DNA from: Diadophis punctatus similis
Taxonomy: Eukaryota > Chordata > Lepidosauria > Squamata > Dipsadidae
Direction: 5' to 3'
NCBI GenBank assembly: GCA_023053685.1
Contig: JALIGW010000029.1
Span: forward strand, 5,391,707 to 5,455,706
DNA length: 64,000 nt
Numbering within the stretch: the stretch's first letter is position 1; every line of letters begins with the position of its first letter. Below, piece by piece: positions 1 to 10,748 of the stretch. Position numbers and translations under genes: made by a program. The notes below the pieces were generated by a model, which was not told where the DNA came from, ran no database searches, and saw only the letters and a list, made by a program, of their open reading frames with translations.

Positions 1-104
1 GCAGTACAATGTTACTGGAGAAGAAGCAAAATTAGGTTAACAACTCGTAATGCTGTTACAGTCAGCTCTGGGGCTTAGATCGTTTGAGATGAGTACTCCT
101 AGGT

Positions 105-772
105 CAGTGATGGCAAACCTTTTTTTGCTTGTGTGCCAAAAGGGCATGTGTGCGCGCGATAGCGCGTGCGCACGTGCCCGTACCCATAATGCAATGCCCT
201 CCCCCCCACATGCGTGCACAACCGACACCACACTGCCCCCCCAACGCATGCGTGTGGGCCTCACTGAAGCCTCCGGACTTTCAGTAGCCCGTTGGGCCAT
301 TTTTCGCCCTCCCCAAGGTCTAGAGCAGTGATGGCGAACCTTTTTTTCCTCGGGTGCCAAAAGCACGCACGTGCACGCTATTGCGCATGTGCGAGTGCCC
401 ACACCCATAATTTAATGCCCCCTGCACATGCGCGTGTTATCCCCCTGTGCTGCCCCGCCCCTTTGCATGCGTACACGATCCCCCCGCTCCCCCGTTTCCT
501 GACTTCGGGTGGGCCCAGTAGGCCCATTTTTCGCCCTCCCCAGGCTCCAGTGGTTTTCTTGTAGCGTGGGGAGGGCGAAAATGGCTCCCCCCGCCCCCCC
601 GGAGGCCCTCCGGAGGCCGAAAACACCCTCCCAGAGCCTCCATAAAAGCCAAAAATCAGCTGGCCGGCACGCACATGTGCACTGGAGCAGAGTTAGGGCA
701 ACAACTCGCGTGCCGGCAGATATGGCTCCGCGTGCCACCTGTGGCACCAGTGCCATAGGTTCGCCATCACTG
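105..772. mobile_element. hAT-like non-autonomous element, composite/nested
   Basis: Begins cagtgatggcaaacct and ends with the inverted form (ggttcgccatcactg). It is flanked by a perfect 8-bp duplication tcctaggt (97-104 and 773-780), as expected for hAT transposition. A second left terminus (cagtgatggcgaacct) starts at 327 with no matching second right end, so the element is a nested or recombined double copy. The interior is rich in alternating CpG/TG and polypyrimidine runs and has no credible transposase. A related single copy is at 56540-57117. The TIR resembles OposCharlie-type hATs, from memory. Confidence 0.8.
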
Positions 773-1255
773 TCCTAGGTCCTTGACAGAGTGAGGGTCA
801 TCTATGAAGTCGTATCAGCCCAGCTTGTATTTGGTGTTCTGATTTTTTTTGCCAATGGGTAAGACAGAGCATTTGTTGGTTGAGATTTGGAGTTGCCAAT
901 TGTTCAACCATTCTGATACATAATCAAGGTCACTTTGTAGGGCAGCAGTATTGTTGGTGGTATTAAATAGTTTTACATCATCAGCGAAGAGGACGCAGCT
1001 GCTTATAATACTGTATGATTGCAAAGGTCATTTATGTAGAGCAGAAAGACTGTGGGTCCTAAAACACTGCCTTGGGGGACACCGCTATTAATTGGTGCAG
1101 GTTTTGATAGGGCGCTCCCTATTTTGACTACTTGTTGCCTGTTTGACAGGAACGTGACTATCCACTTGTGCAGGGATCCGGAAATGCCGTAAGAGCTTAG
1201 TTTTAACAGTAGTTTGTCGTGTGCCACTGAGTCAAAGGCTTTGCTTTACCCTGGT

Positions 1256-2400
1256 CGAGTTGTGTGGTCCAAATGTTTCTGCAGTGTAAGAGTTGCAGAT
1301 TACAGGACAATTTTTTCCTGAAACCAAACTGTTAGAGAGTAGGTTGTTTGTCTCTAAGTGGTGTGTGGTGCCCACATACAGGTACTGAATGTAAAATAGT
1401 AAGTTGTTGTATAAAGTTATAATGTTGTTAAAAGGAACTGTTTAAACAAGTAAGTATAGAGCCAAACAGCTTTTAAAATGTATGGTAAGTAGAAAGGGGG
1501 AGATGAAAGGGGGAGATGTTTATCCCAGTGCTCCAGAACGGAGGGGGGATAGATGACATCATAAGAGACAGCCAATCGGATCATAGATAGCAAGGCCAGG
1601 AACTATAAAAGGCCTGGTTGAGAGAGATGTGGAGCTCTCTGTCTGTATTAGTGAGAAGAGCTGAAGAAAGCTCTCTGTTATGTTATGTGGTAACTGCCAA
1701 AGGAGGGAAGTTTCAGTGAGAAGAGCTGTGAAGAAAGCTCTCTGTTTTGTGTGAACTTCCAAAGAAGGGAAGTTTTAGTGAGAAGTGCGGTGAAGGGCTG
1801 AGGGAAGCTCTGTTATGTGGTAAATCCCAGGAGGGAAGGCTTAGTGTGGAGAGCTGAGGAGCTCTGTGTGTGACTTCCAAAAGAGGGAAGATTTATAGAG
1901 AATATAGGCCTTAGGCAGTTCTGTGGGAAGAAGGAGCCAGGGTCAGGGAACAAGATTGATTGATATATAGAGAGTAATCTGTAGATAGAGATAAACGGTG
2001 AAACGTGCTCTTATCTATAAGCCTAGAAACAAAGAAGAATGGGAGTTGCTTAGATTTAGTCAAGAAAGCAAAGAGAGTCTCAGAGAGGAAGAAAAGAAAA
2101 AGAAAGAATTAAATAAGCTGCTTGTGGCTGTAACAAATTCGCTTGACAATTACTGAGAAGTTGTATTTAAATAAACTGTTTACTAGTTTGTTAAAGAAAC
2201 GTGTCAACGTCTGTCTATTCCACACATAAAGCAAATCTCAAACAATCCTGCAGAGCTTAGAGATATTGAAGAAGTAAAAAGCAAGCCCCTAAAGAGAGAG
2301 AAAAGTGAAACAGAGGGTGCAACCCTTGGTCAGGGAGATATAAAAGGAAAATTAAACAAAAATCGCTACCAAGACATATAAAATAATAAACCTGACTGGA
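1256..2400 (+). mobile_element. LTR-like insertion (possible solo LTR) inside CR1 relic
   Basis: This block separates two adjacent parts of the LINE RT. On the plus strand it has a CCAAT box (1572-1576), a TATAAAA box (1604-1610) and an AATAAA signal (2170-2175) followed by TG-rich sequence and ccacaca near 2220, the order expected of U3-R-U5. Between TATA and polyA are about four degenerate copies of a 65-80-bp unit (about 1645-1895) with agagctg...agctct inverted pairs. No gag/pol ORF and no clear primer-binding site or target duplication was found. An unknown non-LTR repeat remains possible. Confidence 0.45.
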
Positions 2401-2796
2401 AGGGGACGGGTGGCGTCCCCCGCATGGTGGGTGATGGACTGGTTTATAATTGATTCCATGACTTTACAGGTGACACAGCACAGTGAGATTGGTCTGTAAT
2501 TTTCAACTAGGCTGGGGTCTCCCTTTTTGAAGATAGGAATGATCATGGCTAATGACCATAGGTCAGGCAAGGAGCCAATTCTGAAAGATACCACATAGAT
2601 TGTGCTTAGAGGTTCGGCTATGGCAGTGGAAAGCTTCTTCAAGAAATAGGCACATAATCCATCAGGGCCAATAGATAGAGATGGCTTTAGGTTGCGTAGT
2701 GCCTTTTCAACGTTATCTTCTGTAAAATCAATATGTAGCAGATTGTTGCAATTAGTTGTGGTACGACTAGGAAATGTGGGCATGAGCCATTGCTGT

Positions 2797-3138
2797 CAGG
2801 GGTGGGTTCTAATTTATCTCGCTGCCGGTTCGCTTCCTCCCGCGCCTCATGGGCGCGCGCATGCCACAAGGACGTGCATGCGCAGTGCCGAAAAAAAAAT
2901 TTTTTTTTTAAAAAAGCCAAAAACAAGATGCCAACCGCATGCACAGTGCTGGAAACTCAGCTTCTGCACATGCTCAGAAGATTAAAAAATTCAAAAAATT
3001 CAAAAACATGAAAAAAAAAGATGGCGGCGCCAATGGACCGGCACCGACTGAACCGGTTCCATGACATCATCGTGACATCACCAGCGGGTCAATACCGGTT
3101 TGGGTGAACCGGTCCGAACCAGGAGGAACCCATCTCTG
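2797..3138. mobile_element. hAT-like MITE (caggggtgggttc family)
   Basis: The termini are caggggtgggttc and its inverted form ggaacccatctctg. A perfect 8-bp duplication attgctgt flanks it (2789-2796 and 3139-3146). The interior has gaaccggt-rich subterminal repeats and an A/T run. It sits inside the CR1-like relic. The same family recurs at 4281, 6234, 15038 and 20910. Confidence 0.85.
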
Positions 3139-3820
3139 ATTGCTGTTCACAAAGACTGAACTGAAAAATGAGTTGAAGAGGTTGGCCTTAACGGTTTCGT
3201 CATTACAGTCTTCCCCGTTAGGCCCTTTTAGGGGTGGGATAGTTTTCGAGTCTTTAAGTTTGGCGTTTATGAAATTATAGAAGGCTCGGGTGGATTTCGT
3301 GTGTGACAGTTCTTCCTCTTGTTTGCAGTAGTAATTGATGCATTTTGTCTTTATCTGGCAGCATAAGGTTTTGTAGCAGCTTTTAAAGTTAGCTACGTAG
3401 CCAGTTTTGTTTTTTTTTGCCAAAGAGTTTTTTTTATTGGAGCTTCCTTATTGTTATGGGTAATTTGTTTTTTTTTTTTTGGCTTTGGGAGTTACTAATG
3501 ATATGTATAATTTAATGACTCTTTTGACTTCAAGCAAAAAAGTATTATAGTGGTCTTCTGCAGTATTACAGCCAGTGAACAGACTGTGCCATTCAAGAGA
3601 TGAGAGGTCAGCAGCTATGAGATCATAGCTTTTTTAAAGTTATATTTCGAAGTCCCATCATTATTACCCTCTTTGCAAGGACATAAATTGAGACAAAAGT
3701 CAATCATGCTGTGGTCACTGTTGGAAAAAGGTTCTTTGATTTGTAGACCATAAATTGAGTTTAAACTGTTGCAGAAGATGAGATCAAGGCAGTTGTTGAG
3801 CCTAGTGTTGTTCATTACTA

Positions 3821-3955
3821 CCATGTTTCTCCGAAAATAAGACCCTGTCTTATATTTTTTTGAACCCTGAAATAAGCGCTTGGCCTTATTGCCATGCACT
3901 CAAAAGCCCGATTGGGCTTATTATCAGGGGATGTCTTATTTTGGGGGAAACAGGG
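3821..3955. mobile_element. Mariner-like MITE, 135 bp
   Basis: The terminal inverted repeats are of the type gtttctccgaaaataagac / cttattttgggggaaac, flanked by TA on both sides (3819-3820 and 3956-3957). It is nearly identical in sequence and equal in length to 38947-39081 in an OSBP intron, so the family was mobile fairly recently. It has no coding capacity. Confidence 0.8.
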
Positions 3956-4280
3956 TAATTGAGTAGTAACTGCATTGTACAGGGTTGCATGTATAGGTTT
4001 GGTTGTACATTTGTTTAGAGTCTACAATTTATAATTTATAATTTTTATAATTCGTTTAATTATAATTAAATATAATTAATGTATATAAGTAACAAACTTC
4101 CTTTTTTATATTTTTATTTTAATCTTGTAGGGCTGCTGTCTAGAGCTATATGTGGCCTCCAGGCCGTGGGTTGGAAATGCCTGATGTAGTTCATTGAGTC
4201 AGCCCTGATTCTTGTTGATTGTAGGGAGAAATCCCTTCTTGGCAATACTTTTTCAGAACTGGCTTGTCAGTACCTTCCTC

Positions 4281-4469
4281 CAGTAGTGGGTTCTAAAACC
4301 CTTTACTACCGGTTCGTGCATATGCTTGCACTCGCTAGCAACTCTTCTGCGCATGCACAGAAGCGTCCCGGGCGGGTGGGCGCAGCGTCCTAGGCGGGTA
4401 GGCGGAGCCTCCCACCGCCAGCGCTATCAGTTATAAGAACTAGGCCGAACCGGGAGCAACCAACCACTG
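4281..4469. mobile_element. hAT-like MITE (short)
   Basis: It starts cagtagtgggttc and ends aaccaaccactg, with actaccggttcg / cgaaccggg subterminal arms. The flanks ccttcctc (4273-4280) and cctttctc (4470-4477) match 7 of 8, an ageing 8-bp target duplication. Confidence 0.7.
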
Positions 4470-4470
4470 C

Positions 4471-4615
4471 CTTTCTCCTACAACTGAGAGACAGTAACTG
4501 GCCCCAAATCACCAGCTTACTCTGTGCCTAAGGCAGGATTAGAATTCAGCACCTGTGTTTCACCACCCCTCTGTTTCTCAACCAGTGCCTTTACCACCAC
4601 ACCAAATACTGTATT
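4471..4615 (-). repeat. tRNA-derived SINE fragment
   Basis: The reverse strand resembles the head of the SINE seen at 50040 and 61410 (tggttaaggcac...; tctaatcc...gcctta). Only the tRNA-like portion is present and it is diverged. Confidence 0.45.
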
Positions 4616-6097
4616 GCTTGAGAGATAAAATTCATGAAAACAAAACAAATAGCACAGTATTTGAAACTGGATATGTATTTCGAAAGTGATATTTCAGCTC
4701 ATAGGCTGTTCTGTAGAATGGTTACTTATGTGATTTCACTATGCTTCAAAATTAAGTGAAAGCTTCTTGACCACCATAATTAAGCAAAAATGATGCGCTT
4801 CATTCAAACAGGCGATTTGATTTGATTTGTTGAGAGATTCAAAATGAACATGGACAATATCCAGGGATTTTATGACAGAGGGCAAGCAATTTAGCATGCT
4901 TCAGCTATATTCAGAAGAACCAGCTTATGGTTTCTTTATTAAACTGTGTTTATGAAAATGAGTATGGCATTGACGCAAAACACACTTCCTTAAAAAAAAA
5001 GCCTGAATCCAATTTGACAGTAATTCAGAGATCATATGGCCTCATACATAATACTTGTGGGTCAATCAGAAAATCCCCGCAGAGGAATCAGCATAGGACT
5101 TTTGAGACAGAAAGAGCTCAAATAAAAATTCATTGAACATGACAGATTTATTTTGGAAATCAATTTATGATTTGCCCTGCAGTTGTCATTGTAGGGGATT
5201 TTAAAAGATTTGCAGATCAAGGAAAATTTCCAGATGGTTAATCTAGAGAATATGATTAGTAGATACATGGTAAGAGCTGGCAAAGCGATCTATTTTACTG
5301 CAAGAGAGCAGGGGAAATTCCCACCAATAGAAAGATGTTGCTTGTTGAATACAAGATGGCATAGCTTCTCCCTTATTATCTTTTCCTGTTTTCACTTTTT
5401 TTCAAGCTTATGACTTTAGTGCTAAGTAAATTATTTTTTTTCAATTAATCAGTAGAACTCCTTATATTTGGTTTGTCAAAGCATTTTTGCTCACAAAACA
5501 TTCTGATTTGTAGTAATTTTCACTTCATTTGGCTTCAAACATTAAGGACATGCAGAGTTTGTCATAAGCCTATTATTGTTCCCTGTAGTTGACAAATAGG
5601 ACTGTAAAATACCCTATCCGTGCTGCTTTGATTGGAAGTATTGCCAAAAAAAGGGAGGGACTGTTGAATGTTGTGTGATCTCACGGTCCATAGCTGGTTC
5701 TGCCACAGAATCCTCATAACGAAGTATCCTTAATTATTTTAAATGTTATTTTCAGGCAAGAATTTCACGGACATATCTTTTTAGAAATTATGTGTCAAAT
5801 CCCCTCCCTAAAAGTCTCTGAACTTAACAATTCTTCTCTGCTCTCCTCACTTTGTTTTGATCCTAATGTTCCTCTTAAGAGCCAGGCAAAGTATCTTGCA
5901 TTTATCTTACAATCTGATCCTCTTGCTTTCTTTTATGTAGCTCTGCTTTCCCAACCTTGGGCCCTCTGGCTTTCTTGAGCTACAGTTCCAGCATCTTTAG
6001 CCAGGTTTAAGTTTCAGTTGTCATTCAATACATTTGTGGAGTGCCAATTTATGTGGTAAGCAAATTATTTCATATAGCTGAGCCTGATAGCAATAAT
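4616..6097. other. Intergenic DNA, no feature recognised
   Basis: AT-rich sequence of about 1.5 kb. I see no convincing exon, RNA gene or recognisable transposon. Open frames here are short and not protein-like. Confidence 0.5.
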
Positions 6098-7110
6098 TTA
6101 ACAGAACAGAGTTGGAAAGGACCTTGGAGGTCTTCTAGTCCAACCCCCCGCTTAGGCAGGAAATCCTACACCACTTCAGACAAATAGTTATCCAATATCT
6201 TCTTAAAAACTTCCAGTGTTGGAGCATTCACAACAGGGGTGGGTTGCTCCTCCGTCACTACCGGTGCGCTGCACGCACATCGCCATGTTATGGGGGCACT
6301 TGCTCGCTATGCACGCGTGCCCCCTCGCACAATTTTGCTTCCGCATGCGCAGAAGCAAAATCTCACCAAAATCTCACGAGGGAATGCGCACGTGCACGTG
6401 ATTTTAGTGATTTTTTGCTTCCTGCGCATGCGCGAAAGCAAAATTCCTTGAGGGGGCATGCTCGCGTGCGTCCCCTTGCGAGATTTTGGTGAGATTTTGC
6501 TTCCGTGCATGCGCAGAAGCAAAAAATTGCCAAAGAATTGCCAAAAAAGATGGCGGACCAGCAAAGACTGCACCAGAGCCGTTGCACGCAAATTGCGCAA
6601 TCAGCAGCTCCCTACCGGAGCTGCGCACCGGACCGCACCGGTAGGAACCCACCTCTGATTCACAACTTCTGGAGGCAAGGTGTTCCACTGATTAATTGTT
6701 CTAACTGTCAGGAAATTGCTCCTTAGTTCTATGTTGCTTCTCTCCTTGATTAGTTTTCATCCATTGCTTCTTGTCCTGCCCTCAGGTGCTTTGGAGAATA
6801 GCTTGACTCCCTCTTCTTTGTGGCAGCCCCTGAGATATTGGAACACTGCTATCATGTCTCCCCTGGTCCTTCTTTTCATTAAACTAGACATACCGAGTTC
6901 CTGCAACCGTTCTTCATATGTTTTAGCCTCCAGTCCCCTAATCATCTTTGTTACTCTTCTCTGCACTCTTTCTAGAGTCTCAGCATCTTTTTTACATCGT
7001 GGCGACCAAAACTGGATGCAGTATTACAAATGTGGCCTTACCAAGGCATTATAAAGTGGTATTAACACTTCACATGATCTTGATTCTATCCCTCTGTTTA
7101 TGCAGCCTAG
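6098..7110 (-). mobile_element. CR1 LINE 3' end, interrupted by an hAT-like element
   Basis: On the minus strand, about 6757-6980 encodes the ORF2 tail with [16 protein letters not shown] and [13 protein letters not shown] motifs typical of CR1. The 3' UTR runs to about 6098 (ggttggactagaagacctccaagg-like sequence on the minus strand). The continuity of the LINE is broken at 6234-6657 by an hAT-like element. It is 5'-truncated, as usual for CR1. Confidence 0.85.
6234..6657. mobile_element. hAT-like MITE, 424 bp, perfect target duplication
   Basis: It begins caggggtgggttg and ends aggaacccacctctg. A perfect 8-bp duplication attcacaa occupies 6226-6233 and 6658-6665. Removing the element and one duplication restores a continuous CR1 3' end. 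The interior is made of repeated ttttgcttc/gaagcaaaa arms around cgcatgcgc palindromes. Confidence 0.9.
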
Positions 7111-7118
7111 AACTGTGT

Positions 7119-7592
7119 CAGTGGTGAAATTCAAAAATTTTCCCTACCGGTTATGTGGGCGTGACTTGGTGGGCATGGCTTGATGGGGGGGTCATGTGAC
7201 TGGGTGGGCATGGCCAACTTTTTTTTTACTTTTTAAAGCATTTTTAACTACTGGTTCTCCCTAATCGGTAGTTTAAAAATGCTTTAAAAAGTTTTTAAAA
7301 AGTTCTGACGATTAGCTGTGACAATCAGCTGTGCCCGCAATCGTTGTTTTTTTTGTTTTACTTTTTAAAGCATTTTTAACCACCTATTCGCCGGAACTGG
7401 TAGTAAAAAATGCTTTAAAAAAGTAAAAAAAAAAAAGATTCTGACGATCGCGCAGCACAGCTGATTGTCACAGCTGATCGTCGGAACCTTTTTAAAAAAA
7501 CTTTTTAAAGCATTTTTTTTACTACATATTCGCCGGAACCGCGAAGCGTGCACTTCTGAACCGGTAGGAAAGGTAAATAGATTTCACCGCTG
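7119..7592. mobile_element. hAT-like MITE (cagtggtgaaattc family)
   Basis: Termini cagtggtgaaatt and atttcaccgctg are inverted. Inside lie several copies of ctttttaaagcattttt in both orientations and ccggt motifs. No matching 8-bp duplication is visible at the present ends, so one flank may have been altered. Confidence 0.6.
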
Positions 7593-7599
7593 GGAAAAA

Positions 7600-8600
7600 G
7601 GCATTGATTTCCGACTCCTTTGGTGCAATAAAATAAGGCATTAACATCTACCCTCAACTTTTTACTTTTTCATAATAATAGAAACTAGACATTTTTATAA
7701 CAACAAATCTATCTAATCGGTAAAACCCAAAATCAAATTTCATTTTTTTCCACCTCAAGCACAAAGTCCAGAAGTGGTTTCCAAGTAGAAATAAAAGTAT
7801 TTGTGTTTTTTTTTCTTTAATCAAAACGGTCAGTTTAGTGATCTCAGCTAACTCCATCAGTTTTTGCAGCCATTCATCCATTGTGGGGATCGAGGTGACC
7901 TTCTATTTCTGTGCGTAGAGTAATCTTGCTGCCGTCAACATACATAACATCAGAGTTCCGAATTTTTTCCCAAGTCTTGTTCCATTAAACCCAAAAGAAA
8001 AGTCTCTGTTTTTCTTTCTATATTCACTTTAAGAATTTTCTGTATTAAGATATGAATCCTACTCCAATATTTCTTTGCTTTATCACACATCCACCATAGA
8101 TTTACATTTCCAACATTCAATTTGAAGTACCTTTATACATTCTCGACAATTTATTTTGAGTTAAATAACAATGATACATCATCTTATAGAAATTTTATTT
8201 TAAATTATAGTTTAATGTAAACTTTAAACCTTTATTCCACATATTCTCCCACTTTTCAAACATCACATTATATCCAAAATTCTGTGCCCACTGAATCATA
8301 CAATGCTTTACTTGTTTATTTTCAAGATTTAAATTCAATAACACTTTATAGACTTTATCAATACTATGTTCATCACTACCACACAGTAGAGTTTCCAATT
8401 CATTTTAACAAAGTTAAGTCCATTATTCTTTTTACCTGTTTTAAATCTTTCTTTCAGTTGTAAATATGAAAACCAATGACAAACATGTCCTTCTGATTCT
8501 AGCTCCTCCTTAGATTTGAGGGTAGGGTCCCCTAAGTTAAAAGATATTATTTTACCATAAGTCCACCAGTTTGGCCTTGTCACCATTTCTTTTCTTTAAA
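7600..8600 (-). pseudogene. L1 ORF2 C-terminal relic
   Basis: Minus-strand frames encode pieces of the L1 ORF2 C-terminal region. One is a WTYGKIISFNLGDP-like segment near 8540, another a QWAQNFGYNV...WENMW segment near 8260, and a third a MDEWLQKLMELAEITKL segment near 7860. They lie in different frames, so this is a decayed 5'-truncated copy. It shows that ORF2-bearing L1s exist in this genome, which matters for the ORF2-less element at 16829-20442. Confidence 0.75.
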
Positions 8601-9399
8601 AAGAGCTTCCTGTGGAGAAACACAGAGTGGTTATGTTGATGTGGGTTGCATATGAGACAGATTGCAAGTACATTAACAATTAACAACTATAACCTGTTAA
8701 AACCCCATTGTATTTGTGGCAACCCTCATAGATAGCCTGAAACCTTGTGATGTATGTGACTCCAGGGGACATTTCTGGCAGATGTTGGCACTAGAGGAAG
8801 AGCATGTGAAGACCCCCCTTAATCTTGCCATGTGATGATACAGTAGGTGTAAAAGTGGCAGCGCTGTAGATATCTGTTGCAGGATCAGATTTCCATATTT
8901 GGATCATTGTTCTATTGTTCCTAGTGAAAATATTCTTTAGGTTGGCTGATGATCAGTATGCAAATATAGATAGCCCTGCACGGAGCTTCCCTGTTCAGGA
9001 GCAGTCTACCTTTAAAACTCAAAGACGCCAGAATGGGTTTGGGAGACAAAGTGGGTTTTGTGTTTTGAGAACAGCCCCCCCATCCTTTCTCTTTGAGCCT
9101 GGAAAAAATATTGCTTTCCATCTGTGGACCCCAAACTCTTTGTATCAAGTTACCCCCATGGACAATCCCTGAAATTCCCCGTGTCTTCATGAGAAATACA
9201 ATGCCGTAGGCATTTTTCATTTAAGAGAATGCTCCAGAAGGGAAGGGAAGGGGAGTTAAATACATAACTTACTGCGTTCTAGCTTGGAATTCTGGTGTGG
9301 ATATAATAGGCATACTTCCACTGCTTTTCCCAAATTTTCTCTCCAGACTTTGTTGCACTGACATCAGCAGATGATAGTTAGAATCACGCTCATATTTGA
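8601..9399. other. Intergenic DNA, no feature recognised
   Basis: About 800 bp without a recognisable gene or transposon. Frames at 8915-9220 are open on both strands but do not resemble a known family. Confidence 0.45.
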
Positions 9400-10200
9400 A
9401 AGTAAGACTTGATAAGCACAGTGTCATTATCAAATATGTATTGTAGCTTATTCATGAGTTTGAGTGGCTTGAGCTGTGAGCTGTAGATGACAATTAGTGC
9501 AGTTCTGTTTTATGGTCTGTCTTTAATAGATCCTCTCTGGGAATTGATCTGGTTCTACAATAGTGATTTGCCTATTGATCTCAGTAGGTGAGTAAATCTC
9601 CTAAATCCCTGGTTTAATTCCATCAGTTGAGCATCTCTATCAAGTAACTACTGCAGTTGTAGCAGAAACCCTGGCAATAAATGATAGATTCAGTGGTATG
9701 TTCTGGATGAAAGCTGTACTGTAAATATGGTGATCTGAAGCTATCCTGTGTAACAGGGAGTTCATGTATCTGTTGTGTAGTTTCACTGTGATATCTAGAA
9801 AGTCAACATATTCTGTAGATGAAACAAGGCTAAAGTTGATAAATGTTGTTAAGGTCACAATGAAATTTAATGCAATGTTATTTTCCATGAATCCAGATGA
9901 TGACAATGTCATAAGTGAATCTGAAGGAAAGGAAGGTTTTCAGAGTTGAGAAAGTGTTCTTTTAGATCTCATGAAGATGTTGGTGTATTGTGGAGTTGTA
10001 TGTGTGCCCACAAATGTACCAATAAAATACAAGTATAAATTATTGCCAAAGATGATGCAGTGATGGGAGAGCTAACATTGTAAAATATGTCAGACGCACA
10101 TATTATGAAAACAGATAAATCAGCACTTGGGAGGCAGAACCCGTTGAGAAAGCTACTGCTGGAATGGAGTGACACCAGTGTCTAGACTCTATATGCTATA
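9400..10200 (-). pseudogene. Penelope-like retroelement RT relic
   Basis: The minus-strand frame at 9640-9912 contains EYVDFLDITVKLHNRYMNS followed by a HR-x-SDHHIY-x(8)-IP segment. This order (FLD-T/V, then T-slyrKptD, then HP...IP) is that of the C-terminal RT region of Penelope/Poseidon elements. Key residues are degraded and the frame is not maintained. Boundaries are approximate; the call rests on this one segment. Confidence 0.45.
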
Positions 10201-10278
10201 CTTCCTACCACAGTAACCACCAAGAATAACGAAGAAAGGTATTGAATGCTGCCGCAGCAGTATTCAAGAATGTATTTA

Positions 10279-10746
10279 CTGTATTTTTCAGACTATAAGA
10301 CACACCGGTGTATAAGATGCACCAAGATTTCAAAGAGGTAAGTAAGAAAAAAAAGTTTCTGTCCTCCTCGGCCCCCAGGCCTCCCAAACCCTCTGCTCAC
10401 CCTGTTTTTCGCAAAAATGGGCCCATTTTTCACCCGTTTTGCGAAAAACGGGGCACACAGAGGGTTTGGGAGGCCTGCAGAGTGCTTCTGGAGGCTGGGG
10501 AAAGGCAAAAATGCCGTTTTTGCGAATGGGGCATTTTTGCCTTCCCCCAGCCCCTAGGAACACTCTGCAGGCTTCCCAAACCCTCTGCACACCCCATTTT
10601 TTTGCAAAAAAGGCCCATTTTTCGCAAAAAATGGGGGCCGGGCCTCAGGAGGCCAAAAATGGCTGTATTCAGTGTATAAGATGCACCAACATTTCCACCC
10701 TCTTTTAGGGGGGGGAAAGGTGCATCTTATACTCTGAAAAATACGG
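10279..10746. mobile_element. Mariner-like MITE (gtatttttcagac family)
   Basis: Inverted termini are gtatttttcagactataag / cttatactctgaaaaatac, with TA at both ends (10277-10278, 10747-10748). The interior is an imperfect hairpin of ccctctgc...gcaaaaa arms. The same family is at 51210-51688. Confidence 0.8.
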
Positions 10747-10748
10747 TA

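Larger units (their letters stand above)
781..3960 (-). pseudogene. CR1/L3-like LINE ORF2 relic (endonuclease to RT), split by insertions
   Basis: On the minus strand, pieces of a non-LTR retrotransposon polyprotein appear in order. An endonuclease C-terminal part lies at about 3615-3820 (LDLIFCN and SDHSMIDF-like motifs). The linker to the RT is at about 3150-3423. RT N-terminal motifs are at about 2440-2783 (GPDGL, then NYRPISL). RT palm motifs follow at 1003-1255 ([15 protein letters not shown]) and FADD at about 977-988. The GVPQGS and FADD segments are in different frames, so the ORF is dead. It is interrupted by an LTR-like block (about 1256-2400), an hAT-like element (2797-3138) and a mariner-like element (3821-3955). 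CR1/L3 assignment rests on motif style; an L2-clade origin is the alternative. Confidence 0.8.

Noticed and set aside
50..778. Several overlapping 70-120-codon frames on both strands
   Set aside because: They lie wholly within the hAT-like element and follow its CpG and polypyrimidine composition.
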